Origin: Leeuwenhoekiella marinoflava DSM 3653
Lineage (GTDB): Bacteria > Bacteroidota > Bacteroidia > Flavobacteriales > Flavobacteriaceae
Reading direction: 5' to 3'
DNA: 64,000 nucleotides
Assembly (NCBI RefSeq): GCF_900129005.1
Contig: NZ_FQUN01000014.1
Location: forward strand, 79,497 to 143,496
Shown: positions 31,537-40,944 of the stretch, one piece after another
How positions within the stretch are numbered: position 1 is the stretch's first letter
Layout of the letters: the number at the start of each line of letters is the position of its first letter
The notes under the pieces: model-generated
Databases searched by the model: none
The model's input: only the letters and a program-made list of their open reading frames with translations
Told to the model about the DNA's origin: nothing
Position numbers and translations under genes: made by a program

Positions 31537-32754
31537 CTAGTCTTCAGCTTCATCATTCATCAGTGCATCAAAATTTTCAATTAGAAAATCCTTAGTGATG
31601 GTAAAATACCTTCCTTTAGCTTCGGTAAACTGAAGCGATCCGTCTTGCCACATCAGCAGCTTTTGGTAGCAAAGCGTATTAGATTTGTTAGTGATCCTCC
31701 AATCTTTTTTAAGCAGCTTTCTCAATTGAGTAAGATCTGTTTTGATTCTGGTTTTACTCAAGAGATTCAAAGCATCAATGGGACAGAGATCAATTTCAGT
31801 AAGATTGAAATGATCCAATGCCAGAAGGAGAATCTCAGCAAGTTCTTTTTCTACCCGGTTTCGATTATGGAGCACTAATCGGGTTAATGCTTTTGTTCTA
31901 ATTTGACTCGAATGAAACCACATTCTGGTAGCATGCTTCGAATGGATTTTACGATGCTTCAAAAAGTAAAGAAAGGCTGGGACTTCAGCTTCTAGATGTT
32001 CTAAGTAATTGGTTACTTCCTGATCAACCCTGGGAATTTTTCGAATCCAAAATCGGGTCTCGTTTCCATCTATCTTTATAAAATTATCCTCATTATTACT
32101 GCAGAGTATAAACTTTCCAAAAAACTCAACCTCTCGTTTATCTTTACCTTTCGCTTCAAGCATATTGATATTGGTTGTGCTCAGGTATTTGATTCGTTCT
32201 GTGAGTTCTTCTTTATTAAAGAGCACCTCATCAATACAGATTAGCAGTTTATTTGCCCAATCTGCATTAAACTGACTGGTAAAACTGTCATTAGTCAGAT
32301 AGGTGAGATTGTTTTCAAAAATGATTTTCAACCATTTTAAGAAGGTGCTTTTACCGGTGGAACGTTCTCGGGATACCAAACATAAAATCGGCAGTATCTG
32401 AACTGGCCGCAAGTAAAGTAGTTGCAGGTAATCCAGTCCTAACTCATAGTGCTCTCCAAAAATATGCTTGATAAATTTTTGAGTGTAACTTATGGTTCCC
32501 TCCTTTGGTTTTTTGCTAAGCGGAGAGTAGGTATTATAAAAATGGTAGTATGCTGGTTTAAAATCAGTATGACTTGGAATACAGGTAAACCCATCATACT
32601 TTAGTATTTTACTTAAATAGGTTTTGCCATGATCCTGTCTTATAGTTTCAATACTCCAGGGAATTAAGAATTCATTAAAGTGACCTGCAATAGTAGGTGC
32701 TTTAACTGATTTGTAATAAGAGGTTCCTACACGTATATATGGTATGGCTTTCAT
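31537..32754 (-). CDS. SF3-type replicative helicase (DUF5906-like)
   Basis: A 405-residue protein with a helicase core: Walker A SRERSTGKSTFLKWL (about 148-162), Walker B LLICIDEVLF, sensor FILCSNNEDNFI and an arginine-rich end (ETRFWIRKIPR). The C-terminal 120 residues are winged-helix-like. Such proteins pair with CHC2 primases in mobile elements of Bacteroidota for self-replication. Upstream is the excisionase-like gene. Confidence 0.83.
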   Translation of the reverse strand: MKAIPYIRVGTSYYKSVKAPTIAGHFNEFLIPWSIETIRQDHGKTYLSKILKYDGFTCIPSHTDFKPAYYHFYNTYSPLSKKPKEGTISYTQKFIKHIFGEHYELGLDYLQLLYLRPVQILPILCLVSRERSTGKSTFLKWLKIIFENNLTYLTNDSFTSQFNADWANKLLICIDEVLFNKEELTERIKYLSTTNINMLEAKGKDKREVEFFGKFILCSNNEDNFIKIDGNETRFWIRKIPRVDQEVTNYLEHLEAEVPAFLYFLKHRKIHSKHATRMWFHSSQIRTKALTRLVLHNRNRVEKELAEILLLALDHFNLTEIDLCPIDALNLLSKTRIKTDLTQLRKLLKKDWRITNKSNTLCYQKLLMWQDGSLQFTEAKGRYFTITKDFLIENFDALMNDEAED

Positions 32755-32817
32755 AATAAGATATGTTTAAATGAAAAAGGAACACCCCATAAGGAAATGG
32801 GGTGTTTACTGAATTAA

Positions 32818-33099
32818 TCAACGTTTATTTGAAGTTGTTATACGATTCTTATCTTCAACTTGAAAATGAGAATCTTGTTGATTGTTTAAAAGCCATTCAT
32901 TTAGCAAATCAATATCGAAATAGATGAGTTTGCCAGTGGGTTTGCAGTGTGGTATTGCTCCGGTAGAAGTTAATTTGTAAAGGTAGCTGCGAGACATACC
33001 TGTATAATCACAAGCTTCTTCAGTAGTAAGTACTTTTTTCTGGGCGAGCAGAAGCGATTCAATTCGCGCAAGCCTTTCGTCTAATTTAATCGTGTTCAT
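32818..33099 (-). CDS. Excisionase-like HTH_17 protein
   Basis: A 93-residue protein with the MerR-like helix-turn-helix of the excisionase family: VLTTEEACDYTGMSRSYLYKLTSTGAIPHCKPTGKLIYFDIDLLNEWLL. Such proteins bend DNA for excision or control replication genes. It is the first gene of the replication/mobilisation operon at the right end of the element. Confidence 0.83.
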   Translation of the reverse strand: MNTIKLDERLARIESLLLAQKKVLTTEEACDYTGMSRSYLYKLTSTGAIPHCKPTGKLIYFDIDLLNEWLLNNQQDSHFQVEDKNRITTSNKR

Positions 33100-33570
33100 G
33101 ATATTCGTTTTTAAATTGAATAATGAACAAAGCGCTTTGTTTATTTTTTATAGAATTCCTTTGATAAAAGTAAGTAGGAGGTACGTTTAAAAGCTTATAC
33201 TAAGCGTGTTTTTATACACAAAATGGAATAAAAGCAAACCATATATTTTGACATCAATTGAAATTCTTCACTCACAAAAGACTTTAAATTAAATGAATCT
33301 TTTAAAGGTTTATTGGACTTATCAACAATTAATGTCTAAGAAAGTTTTAATTCAGACCCCATCAAAGAGCTATAAAACGTCTTTTAATTGAAGAAGTAAA
33401 GTAAAAAAATATAAGTATTGTAAATAGAATACAAGATTTTTTAGCTTGTATAAAAAGGAAATTGAATTATTTCAGGAGAAAAGTGGTAGGTAATTAAATT
33501 TGATTTCAATTGATTGAGATTGGTAGAACACGGTCATTTTCAAGTGTTAAAAATGTTAAAGTTTTACCTA
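33100..33570. other. Right-end non-coding region of the element
   Basis: A/T-rich and without a credible gene. It must contain the promoter for the excisionase-helicase operon and, at its right edge, integrase-binding repeats. No further structure is obvious by eye. Confidence 0.4.
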
Positions 33571-33581
33571 TGTTGTACCTT
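33571..33581 (+). repeat. Candidate integrase arm site (right)
   Basis: TGTTGTACCT(T), matching the tandem TGTTGTACCTA units at 2599-2620; the 16-bp word TACCTATGTTGTACCT is shared exactly (2604-2619 and 33565-33580). It lies 53 bp inside the right att core. Confidence 0.58.
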
Positions 33582-33588
33582 TAGTGAG

Positions 33589-33620
33589 TCAGGCAGCTAC
33601 AAATTAATGTAACTGCCTGA
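33589..33620. terminator. Element-borne hairpin behind the rebuilt tRNA
   Basis: TCAGGCAG/CTGCCTGA with partly paired inner bases (TAC/GTA). It sits directly after the tRNA-Met 3' end (minus strand), replacing the original chromosomal terminator now stranded at 2420-2445. The T-run is weak, so it may act as a 3'-processing hairpin rather than a terminator. Confidence 0.5.
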
Positions 33621-33622
33621 AA

Positions 33623-33670
33623 ATCAAGTAGCGAGAGGGGGGCACGATCCCCCGACCTCCGGGTTATGAA
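33623..33670 (-). repeat. attR: 48-bp att core overlapping tRNA-Met
   Basis: Identical to 2446-2493. The segment from 33629 on is the 3' half of the functional tRNA-Met gene. Confidence 0.93.
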
Positions 33671-33702
33671 TCCGACGCTCTAACCAACTGAGCTACCTCG
33701 CC
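33629..33702 (-). tRNA. tRNA-Met (anticodon CAT)
   Basis: 74 nt without encoded CCA. The cloverleaf is visible: acceptor GGCGAGG/TCTCGCT with A73, D arm AGCTCAGTTGGTTAGAGC, anticodon arm with loop containing CAT, T stem GGGGG/CCCCC. The T loop reads ATCGTGC instead of the usual TTCRANN. Its 3' half comes from the element, its 5' half from the chromosome. Confidence 0.93.
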
Positions 33703-33882
33703 GTTTTAGTAATTCTATAAATCTCTTTAAAGACTATGCTGAGGGATTTCCCTAAGCGGGTGCAAATATAATAACATTTATTAAGCTGGCAAGCATCTTA
33801 AATATAAAATAAAAAAATACTACTAATCTTTTTTACTCTGTAATTAATATTTATATTGGCGACCCAACCGAATAAAGATTCC

Positions 33883-34275
33883 ATGGAAGAAAAAATAAAA
33901 TTTGAAATCGAGTTCCCTATACAGGCCTCCCCGTCACTTTTGTATCAATATATGTCTTCACCTTCAGGTATGTCTGAGTGGTTTGCAGATAATGTAAACT
34001 CTCGCGGAGAGTATTATACGTTTATTTGGAATGGGAGTGAAGAGAAAGCAAAACTTCTGGGTAAGAAGAGTGATGAGCGTATAAAGTTTAGATGGATGGA
34101 TGATGTAGAAGACGAAAATCTATATTATTTTGAATTACGTATTGTTGTAGATGAGATTACAAAAGATGTTTCTCTTATTGTTACTGATTTTGCAGAGAAA
34201 GATGAAGTAGATGAAGGAAAGATGTTTTGGGAAAATCAAATTTCAGAATTAAAACATATTATAGGTTCTAACTAG
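33883..34275 (+). CDS. START-like domain protein (AHSA1-type)
   Basis: About 130 residues from MEEKIKFEIEFPIQASPSLLYQYMSSPSGMSEWFADNV, a START/AHSA1 fold common in Bacteroidota. I chose the ATG at 33883 because a TATATTGG -7-like element at about 33851 would place the transcript start after the upstream in-frame codon (33856). It forms a possible unit with the aminotransferase that follows. The bound ligand or partner is unknown. Confidence 0.78.
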   Translation: MEEKIKFEIEFPIQASPSLLYQYMSSPSGMSEWFADNVNSRGEYYTFIWNGSEEKAKLLGKKSDERIKFRWMDDVEDENLYYFELRIVVDEITKDVSLIVTDFAEKDEVDEGKMFWENQISELKHIIGSN

Positions 34276-34293
34276 AAACCTGTACTTAAATCT

Positions 34294-34301
34294 TATATTT
34301 G
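34294..34301 (+). promoter_or_regulatory. -7 element upstream of the class IV aminotransferase
   Basis: TATATTTG, the Bacteroidota -7 consensus TAnnTTTG, followed by a short GTCCC...GGGAC hairpin and T-run just before the ATG. The hairpin may terminate the upstream gene. Confidence 0.55.
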
Positions 34302-34327
34302 TCCCTTTGAAAAAAGGGACTTTTTTT

Positions 34328-35170
34328 ATGATCAATTTTAATGGAACACTTACCGAAAACCCGCAATTTACGGCCTATAATCGCGGTATGCTTTATGGAG
34401 ATGCTGTATTTGAAACCATACGTTATACAGGCGGTAAATTAACTTTTTGGGAAGATCATTATTTTAGACTTATGGCGTCTATGCGAATCCTTCGTATGGA
34501 AATCCCTATGCACTTTACCTTAGAAAATCTAGAAGAGGAACTGCTTAAAGTGATTGAAGCAGAAACGTTTCAGAATAAAGCAGCTAGTATTCGTCTTACC
34601 GTTACACGTAATGAAGGAGGAAAATATTTACCAGAAGATAATGGTGTAGGCTTTTATGCGTTTGCTAAAGAGCTTAAAAATCCTTTTTTTATTCTGAATG
34701 AAGAAAGCTACGAAGTGGAGTTATATAAAGATCATTATGTAAATGCAGATTTAATATCTACTCTAAAGACCGCTAATAAGATCATTCACGTGACCGGAAG
34801 TATCTATGCTGAAGAAAATGATTATGCAAACTGCTTATTATTGAATAACAATAAAGCTGTTGTAGAAGCTTTAAATGGTAATTTATTCTTGGTAAAAGGC
34901 AATGTGATCAAAACACCATCATTAGAAGACGGTTGTTTAAGGGGGATTATTAGAAAGCAACTTATAGAAATGCTTAAAAAGCTTGAAGACTATACTGTTG
35001 AAGAAGCCAGTATTTCTCCTTTTGAGCTACAAAAGGCCGATGAGTTATTTATTACTAATGCAATTGTGGGAATTCAGCCGATAACAAAATATCGCAAGAA
35101 AACCTATACTAATAAAGTAGCTAAAGATCTATTAGGTAAATTGAATGCACAGGCTAGACTGGCAAAATAA
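34328..35170 (+). CDS. Class IV aminotransferase (branched-chain / ADC-lyase type)
   Basis: About 280 residues. The PLP lysine is in STLKTANKIIH (about residue 150), with the family pattern FNGTLTENPQFTAYNRGMLYGDAVFETIRY at the start and the PLP-phosphate loop TNAIVGIQPI near the end. It could be a D-amino-acid/branched-chain aminotransferase or 4-amino-4-deoxychorismate lyase. I chose ATG 34328, because the upstream in-frame start at 34307 lies at the expected transcript start. Confidence 0.82.
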   Translation: MINFNGTLTENPQFTAYNRGMLYGDAVFETIRYTGGKLTFWEDHYFRLMASMRILRMEIPMHFTLENLEEELLKVIEAETFQNKAASIRLTVTRNEGGKYLPEDNGVGFYAFAKELKNPFFILNEESYEVELYKDHYVNADLISTLKTANKIIHVTGSIYAEENDYANCLLLNNNKAVVEALNGNLFLVKGNVIKTPSLEDGCLRGIIRKQLIEMLKKLEDYTVEEASISPFELQKADELFITNAIVGIQPITKYRKKTYTNKVAKDLLGKLNAQARLAK

Positions 35171-35182
35171 TTAAATTAGGTT

Positions 35183-35746
35183 TTAATTATTGCTAGGATT
35201 TTCCGGAGCATTTGACCAGAGGAGATATTCACCACCTAATTCAATCATCTTTTCTTTCCAAAAGTCAGGAAAGCATTTGTTGATGATGTCTTTTTTATAA
35301 GTGTTTTCTGTTACAATCCAGGCATTAGCTCCAAGTTCACCATCTAGTTGAGTACTGTCCCAACCGGAATACCCTAGAAAAAAACGAATCTCATCAGGAG
35401 AAATTTCATTTGCGGTAATACGTTCTATAACCGTATCAAAATCTCCTCCCCAGTAAATACCATTAGAAATCTCAATACTGTCAGGAATCAAGTCTGGTAC
35501 TTTATGTAGAAAGTATAAGTTGTCTTGCTCTACAGGGCCTCCATTATAGATTTGCATTTCGTCACAATTTATCTCAGGAATCAATTCATTGAGCGTAAAT
35601 GTGAGTGGTTTATTGAGGATAAAGCCAACAGAGCCTTCATCAGAATGATTTGCCAGTAAGACAACAGACCGATTAAAGGAGACATCGCCAATTATAGTTG
35701 GTTCAGCTATAAGTAAATTGCCTTTTTGGGGTTTGTTTGCTGTCAT
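35183..35746 (-). CDS. AlgH/YqgE family protein (UPF0301)
   Basis: A 187-residue member of the AlgH family: GNLLIAEPTIIGDVSFNRSVVLLANHSDEGSVGFILNKPL is the diagnostic N-terminus, and FFLGYSGWDSTQLDGELGANAWIV is the second conserved block. Role uncertain; linked to regulation or protein quality in other bacteria. It is transcribed in the same direction as HU but separated by a terminator. Confidence 0.9.
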   Translation of the reverse strand: MTANKPQKGNLLIAEPTIIGDVSFNRSVVLLANHSDEGSVGFILNKPLTFTLNELIPEINCDEMQIYNGGPVEQDNLYFLHKVPDLIPDSIEISNGIYWGGDFDTVIERITANEISPDEIRFFLGYSGWDSTQLDGELGANAWIVTENTYKKDIINKCFPDFWKEKMIELGGEYLLWSNAPENPSNN

Positions 35747-35807
35747 AAAGTAGTGTTTGTTCTAAGCTACTCTAATTTTTTATAATTAACAAAAAAATAA
35801 CAAATAT

Positions 35808-35837
35808 AAAAAAAGCTCCCATTTTTGGGAGCTTTTT
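35808..35837 (-). terminator. Terminator between HU and algH
   Basis: GCTCCC-ATTTTT-GGGAGC flanked by A-rich and T-rich runs; active on the minus strand behind the HU gene. Confidence 0.8.
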
Positions 35838-35859
35838 GAATTTTATAAGCTAAAGATGC

Positions 35860-36132
35860 TTAGTTTACAGCGTCTGATAAATCAGAACCAGCTTTAAACT
35901 TCACTACATTTTTAGCAGCAATCTGAATAGTTTTTCCAGTTTGTGGGTTTCTTCCTTCACGAGCTGCACGTTTTGATACAGACCAAGAACCGAAACCTAC
36001 TAAAGAAACGCGATCTCCACCTTTCAATGATTTTTCGATATTTCCTAAAAATGATTCTAATGCTTTTTTAGCTGCTGCTTTAGTAATACCAGCATCTTCT
36101 GCCATTGCATCAATTAAATCTGATTTGTTCAT
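35860..36132 (-). CDS. hup: HU-type DNA-binding protein
   Basis: A 90-residue histone-like protein: MNKSDLIDAMAEDAGITKAAAKKALESFL, then VSLVGFGSWSVSKRAAREGRNPQTGKTIQIAAKNVVKFKAG with the DNA-intercalating NPQTG arm. It compacts DNA and assists integration, so it may also serve the element's integrase. Stand-alone gene with its own terminator. Confidence 0.95.
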   Translation of the reverse strand: MNKSDLIDAMAEDAGITKAAAKKALESFLGNIEKSLKGGDRVSLVGFGSWSVSKRAAREGRNPQTGKTIQIAAKNVVKFKAGSDLSDAVN

Positions 36133-36322
36133 AATTCTAAATTTTTAAAAAAATTAAATGTCGGTTAAACTTTTGTTTATTGTTCTAACAAATTTAGACG
36201 GATATTTTGTTCATGCAAGCAATAGCGCAGGAAATCACGGTTTATGTTGATAACTTTAACGTTTTGTTGATAACGAAAGGGGCTTTTAACAAAATATAAG
36301 GAATATCAACATTTCCTTAGGA

Positions 36323-37288
36323 TTACAACGTTTTAGCTGACTCTTGGAAGCTAAATCCATTTAGCAGATCTTTTACCGGCATTCTCTTTTTTCCTGAAAG
36401 TTGAACTTCTTCGAGTTTTAACCAGTTTGATGATGTAGCAACAAACAGTTCATCGTTTTTTATTGAAATTTCACCGACGCTTGCTTCGCCTAATTCTGAA
36501 GATTCATCAGCAGATGTAATAGAAGCTTTATAAACCTTCAACTGAAGCTCTTTTTCATCTCCATTAGTAAATAAGGTCCATGCTACAGGATACGGACTCA
36601 AACCGCGTATGTGATTGTAAATGCTTTCTACAGGTTGAGACCAGTCTATGCGTGTGTTGTCTCTATTGAGTTTATAAGCGGTATGTAGTTGCTCTTGCTT
36701 TGGTTGAATTGTAGTTTCAACTGTACCTTTTTCAATCAACTGAACGGTTTTAAGTATCAATTCACTGCCCAGATTCATAAGTCTGTCGTGCAAGCTTCCT
36801 GCATTTTCTTCTGTTTCAATCTTTATTTTTTCCTGAAGGATTATAGCGCCGGTATCAATCTTTTCATCTATAAAGAAAGTAGTCACTCCAGTTTCTTTTT
36901 CGCCCGTAATAATAGCCCAGTTTATAGGAGCAGCACCGCGATAGTCGGGCAGGAGAGACGCATGTAAGTTAAAGGTCCCGTATTCTGGCATTTTCCAGAC
37001 TACTTCGGGTAGCATTCTAAAAGCTACAACAATCTGAAGGTTTGCATTAAGCGTTTTCAATTCGTCAATAAACTCCGGGTCTTTAAGATTAGTAGGTTGT
37101 AGTACCTTTAAGTTTGCTTTTACAGCGTATTGCTTGACGGCACTTTGTTGAATTTTTTGACCTCTTCCGGCAGGTCTGTCTGGAGCGGTGATTACTCCCA
37201 CAACCGTATACTTATTTTCTACAAGTTTTTGCAATCCGGCAACAGCAAAATCTGGTGTCCCCATAAAAACGATGCGTAAATCTCTCAT
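36323..37288 (-). CDS. fmt: Methionyl-tRNA formyltransferase
   Basis: A 321-residue Fmt. [19 protein letters not shown] and the catalytic/formyl-folate motif [24 protein letters not shown] (Asn, His) are present, and the C-terminal tRNA-binding domain has [12 protein letters not shown]. It formylates initiator Met-tRNA. It overlaps recQ by 4 bp, so the order ATPase-recQ-fmt is one operon. Confidence 0.95.
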   Translation of the reverse strand: MRDLRIVFMGTPDFAVAGLQKLVENKYTVVGVITAPDRPAGRGQKIQQSAVKQYAVKANLKVLQPTNLKDPEFIDELKTLNANLQIVVAFRMLPEVVWKMPEYGTFNLHASLLPDYRGAAPINWAIITGEKETGVTTFFIDEKIDTGAIILQEKIKIETEENAGSLHDRLMNLGSELILKTVQLIEKGTVETTIQPKQEQLHTAYKLNRDNTRIDWSQPVESIYNHIRGLSPYPVAWTLFTNGDEKELQLKVYKASITSADESSELGEASVGEISIKNDELFVATSSNWLKLEEVQLSGKKRMPVKDLLNGFSFQESAKTL

Positions 37289-39189
37289 AAAAGTTTATAT
37301 AGATTAGAAGGTGTTAGTGTTATTTTATTCATTTCTAAAAGCGCTTTTAAAGCTGTTAGAAGTTCTTGTTCTTCAACAGAGCTTAATAGTTGGTTTAAAG
37401 ATTTTGAAGAATACGGTTTGGATGCGAGCAAAGCTAAGATTTTGTTTTGCACTGCTAGACCATTGGGTTTTCTTTTCTTGCGATTTTCGGTTAGACAAAC
37501 ATCACACATGCCACACTTGGATAGTTGTTTTTCTTCAAAATAAGCCAATAGCTGAATGCTTCTGCAAACCTTGTCATTTTCAAGATATCCCAAAATACTT
37601 TTAACCTGATTAACCTTACGCGTGTTCTGCGTATTAATAGGTTTTGCAATACGATTGATGGTCAACTCATCTTCGCGTTGAACTAGAAAAGTAACAGCTG
37701 TATCAAAATTTGTATGATCGTAAACAGCAACATCGTCTTGATGCAATTGCAAAAGTACTTGATGTATTTGTGCAAGCGGAGCTTTAGATTTTTTAGCAAT
37801 CAAAGTGTGATCTATAACAAGAGGTTGGTCATAAATACCGCCGTAAGTTCTGAGTATACTCTTTACAATATCATCTATTCCCGGATTTTTGATGAGATAA
37901 AACGTAAGATTAACCGGAGTCACTGTTATCTGAAGAGTTGCTTTACGGTAAAATTCTTGAGAAAGAATTATAACACTGTTTCGGTCGAGTAGCTGAAGCG
38001 CGTTATAGGTAAGAAGCGTATTGAAATTATAAGTTTTGCAGAAATTCATAAAATCAAATCTAAACGTTTCTTGTTCACCCTCTCCATAAGAGACTTGAAA
38101 AAAGCTATTCAGTTTTTTGTAAACTTTCTTAACAAAACTTACTGCCGGTAAAACCCTCAAAAACTGATTAGTCAAGCGGTCTTTGTCTGATTCATTATAG
38201 AGGATAATGCTGTTAGCACGCTTGCCATTTCTTCCGGCTCGCCCGGCTTCCTGAAAATAGCTTTCTAAACTTTCTGGTAATTCTACGTGAACAACTGTCT
38301 CAACATCTGCCTTATCGATACCCATACCAAAAGCACTGGTGGCAACCATAATCTGGGTTTTATTTGCCGACCAGTCACTAAACCGCTGTTGCCGTTCCCC
38401 GTTTCCTAAGCCGCCGTGGTAATAATGGGCCTTAATGCCATTATTATTAAGATAAGCGGCATAGTTTTGTGCCGTTTTTCTGCTGCGAACATACACAATA
38501 CCGCTGCCTGTGTATTTTTTAAAAAGGTAAATGAGTCGGTAATATTTGTCTTCTTCTTTTAAGATGATATAAGCCAGATTCTTTCTTTCAAAAGATTGCT
38601 GAACGATTTTAGGTTGGTCTAAAGCAAGTTGTTCTACAATATCCTCCTGAACTTTTTTAGTGGCCGTAGCGGTCAAAGCAATACAAGTCACCTCCGGAAA
38701 ATTTTCTCTAAAGCTTGATATGTTACGATAAGCCGGTCTAAAGTCGTGCCCCCATTGAGAAATACAATGTGCTTCATCTACTGCAATGAGCGAAAGATTC
38801 ATTTGCTTCAAACGAGTTAAAACCAATTCATTCTGCAGGCGCTCTGGCGAGAGGTAAAGCAGTTTGTAGTTACCGTAGATGCAGTTATCGAGTAGGGTGT
38901 CTAGATCGTTATATTTTATTCCACCCGGTATGTATAATGCTTTGATGTTGCGATTCTCTAACTGCATCACTTGATCGCGCATTAAAGAAAGTAATGGTGA
39001 AATCACCAACGTAATACCTTCAGAAATTAATGCCGGAATTTGATAACAAATAGATTTTCCGCCACCGGTGGGCAGCAGGGCAAAGGTGTCTTGTTTGTTT
39101 TGTACAGCTTCGATGATCTCGAGCTGTTTTGGTCTAAAAGCGCCATAACCCCAGAACTTTTGTAAAGCTTCAAGTGGCGTTATGTTCAT
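37285..39189 (-). CDS. recQ: RecQ-family ATP-dependent DNA helicase
   Basis: A 634-residue RecQ. The helicase core has [12 protein letters not shown], Walker [20 protein letters not shown] in [19 protein letters not shown], and [13 protein letters not shown]. The Cys-rich zinc-binding motif is in the C-terminal part ([24 protein letters not shown]), followed by a short winged-helix tail. It acts in recombination and repair. It overlaps neighbours by 4 bp on both sides. Confidence 0.95.
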   Translation of the reverse strand: MNITPLEALQKFWGYGAFRPKQLEIIEAVQNKQDTFALLPTGGGKSICYQIPALISEGITLVISPLLSLMRDQVMQLENRNIKALYIPGGIKYNDLDTLLDNCIYGNYKLLYLSPERLQNELVLTRLKQMNLSLIAVDEAHCISQWGHDFRPAYRNISSFRENFPEVTCIALTATATKKVQEDIVEQLALDQPKIVQQSFERKNLAYIILKEEDKYYRLIYLFKKYTGSGIVYVRSRKTAQNYAAYLNNNGIKAHYYHGGLGNGERQQRFSDWSANKTQIMVATSAFGMGIDKADVETVVHVELPESLESYFQEAGRAGRNGKRANSIILYNESDKDRLTNQFLRVLPAVSFVKKVYKKLNSFFQVSYGEGEQETFRFDFMNFCKTYNFNTLLTYNALQLLDRNSVIILSQEFYRKATLQITVTPVNLTFYLIKNPGIDDIVKSILRTYGGIYDQPLVIDHTLIAKKSKAPLAQIHQVLLQLHQDDVAVYDHTNFDTAVTFLVQREDELTINRIAKPINTQNTRKVNQVKSILGYLENDKVCRSIQLLAYFEEKQLSKCGMCDVCLTENRKKRKPNGLAVQNKILALLASKPYSSKSLNQLLSSVEEQELLTALKALLEMNKITLTPSNLYKLL

Positions 39190-39725
39190 TTTTTGAGATT
39201 TTTCAGAATAAAAGATACCCGTCCTGCTACGGAAGTCTTAGGAACCTCAATAGGATTATATCCATACGACTCATAGGTTTTTATGAGTTCGTTTTGAATT
39301 TGATACGCTTCTTCAAAACTTTCATAACGCTCTTTGTCTGTGGTATGAATATCTTTCCAGAGCGGAAGCAAAAAAATACGATCGTATTGATAGGTTTCAC
39401 AGGCTTTGCTAAAACGTTCCGGATATTGCTGGCCTATAAAGTCCATGTAAGCTGTGACGTCAGGAATGCCACGGTCTATAAAAACGTGCTCTGCTTCTAA
39501 AGCACCGGCATCCAGATATTGTTGTATGCGACGCTCCAGAAGTTTATCGCTAAATAAGAGCGGTTCTGTAAGAAAAAGCTGCTCAACACCTTCTTGTTGT
39601 GCTGCTTTTATCACCTCGCGGGAAACTTCATCCAAGCACGGAAATCCTTCCGCTTTAAGCGCATTTAAAAGCGTGGTTTTTCCGGTACTGGGACCTCCTA
39701 TTAAAACAATACGTTTTGCTGTCAA
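39186..39725 (-). CDS. AAA_28-type ATP-binding protein
   Basis: A 179-residue P-loop protein: [17 protein letters not shown] (Walker A), [17 protein letters not shown], and [16 protein letters not shown] (Walker B-like). It resembles the NadR-kinase-like ATPases annotated as AAA_28. Substrate unknown. First gene of the operon with recQ and fmt. Confidence 0.8.
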   Translation of the reverse strand: MTAKRIVLIGGPSTGKTTLLNALKAEGFPCLDEVSREVIKAAQQEGVEQLFLTEPLLFSDKLLERRIQQYLDAGALEAEHVFIDRGIPDVTAYMDFIGQQYPERFSKACETYQYDRIFLLPLWKDIHTTDKERYESFEEAYQIQNELIKTYESYGYNPIEVPKTSVAGRVSFILKNLKK

Positions 39726-39856
39726 TTCTGTTGTTTTGTTTCGGGTTAAATCTGGTATTTTTTGTCAGTTAAGCGACGGAATTATTAGAATTAATACCGT
39801 TCTCAGAACGTAAAAATACTCAAATAGGCAGCGATTCAAAAATTAGCTTAAGAATG

Positions 39857-39864
39857 GTATCTTT
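39857..39864 (+). promoter_or_regulatory. -7 promoter element of the DUF493 gene
   Basis: TATCTTTG fits TAnnTTTG and lies 19 bp upstream of the start codon. Confidence 0.5.
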
Positions 39865-39882
39865 GCAGCTTAAAATAAGGCT

Positions 39883-40173
39883 ATGAGCACAGATAATAAA
39901 TCAGAAGAGTTTTATAAAAAACTAAAGGGGAGACTAGAGGAAACTACTAGCTGGCCCTCAGAATACCTATATAAATTTATCGTTCCTTCTGAAAAACAAA
40001 AGATTGAGCAGATTGAAACAATCTTTGATAATATGGGCGCGGTAATTTCTACAAAAGAGTCGAGTAAAGGGACTTATACCAGTGTTTCTATAAATGTGAG
40101 TATGCAAAATCCTGATGCGGTTATTGCGAAATATCAAGAAGTTGCTGCTGTAGAAGGGGTTATTTCATTATAA
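39883..40173 (+). CDS. DUF493 (YbeD-like) protein
   Basis: A 96-residue ACT-like small protein: SEYLYKFIVPSEKQKIEQIETIF...STKESSKGTYTSVSINVSMQNPDAVIAKYQEVAAVEGVISL. YbeD-type proteins are linked to lipoylation or allosteric control; the role here is unknown. Confidence 0.85.
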   Translation: MSTDNKSEEFYKKLKGRLEETTSWPSEYLYKFIVPSEKQKIEQIETIFDNMGAVISTKESSKGTYTSVSINVSMQNPDAVIAKYQEVAAVEGVISL

Positions 40174-40294
40174 ATACAACAAAACAGCATTAAAATTCGG
40201 TTAATTTGAATTTGAACTGTGGGCTTTTGTACAATTTTTAGTACTTTGCCCAAACGTTTCTTAAGAGAAACTTACTTCACTTAAATTTTTACAA

Positions 40295-40924
40295 TTGATA
40301 GATCAATTAGAATACAATACTGAGCGCGAAAAGCTCATCATACCTGAGTATGGCCGCCATCTTCAAAAAATGGTCAACCAGGCGATAGCAGAAGAAGACG
40401 ATAAAAAGCGTAACATTATCGCACGCAGCATTATCGCTGTGATGGGTAACATTCAGCCTCATTTGCGCGATGTTCCAGATTTTCAACACAAACTTTGGGA
40501 TCAGCTTTTTATAATGAGCGATTTTAAATTGGATGCGATTTCTCCTTATGAGAAGCCATCTCGTGAAAAATTAGAAGAACATCCTGAGCCTTTAGAATAT
40601 CCTCAAAATCACCCAAAATATCGTTTTTATGGTAATAACATCAAGCGTATGATTGATGTTGCCGTGAAGTGGGAAAAAGGGCAGAAAAGGGAAGCTTTAG
40701 AATTTTCTATAGCTAATCACATGAAAAAGTGTTTCCTAAACTGGAACAAAGACACGGTAGATGATGAGGTGATATTTAAGCATCTTTTTGAATTGAGTGA
40801 CGGTCAGATTAATCTTGCAAAGAAAGAGGAAGACTTAAAAGAAGCGCAAAAATTGATGCGCAATAAGAAGTCTGGTAAATCTAATTACCGTAAAAAACCT
40901 AGTCGCGGAAAAAAGCGCTACTAA
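40295..40924 (+). CDS. DUF4290 family protein
   Basis: A 209-residue protein restricted to Bacteroidota: EYNTEREKLIIPEYGRHLQKMVNQAI is diagnostic. The C-terminal 30 residues are very basic (MRNKKSGKSNYRKKPSRGKKRY), suggesting nucleic-acid contact. It appears to use a TTG start (40295); no ATG is available near the conserved N-terminus. It lies 20 bp upstream of murA, the usual neighbour. Confidence 0.85.
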   Translation: MIDQLEYNTEREKLIIPEYGRHLQKMVNQAIAEEDDKKRNIIARSIIAVMGNIQPHLRDVPDFQHKLWDQLFIMSDFKLDAISPYEKPSREKLEEHPEPLEYPQNHPKYRFYGNNIKRMIDVAVKWEKGQKREALEFSIANHMKKCFLNWNKDTVDDEVIFKHLFELSDGQINLAKKEEDLKEAQKLMRNKKSGKSNYRKKPSRGKKRY

Positions 40925-40944
40925 CTTTTTAGCAATACATTTTA

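Larger units (their letters stand above)
2446..33670. mobile_element. 31.2-kb integrative and mobilizable element in tRNA-Met
   Basis: Bounded by a perfect 48-bp direct repeat (2446-2493 and 33623-33670) that is the 3' half of a tRNA-Met gene. The complete tRNA is rebuilt at the right end. The left end carries a tyrosine integrase; the right end carries an excisionase-like HTH protein, SF3 helicase, primase, MobC and relaxase. No type IV secretion or coupling-protein genes are present, so transfer would need a helper. The cargo, in order, is: orphan HsdR and AlbA_2 protein, Argonaute plus membrane protein, GNAT, unknown gene pair, sigma/dCas12f/guide RNAs with a susCD operon, HipBST, DUF1905 protein. 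Confidence 0.92.
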
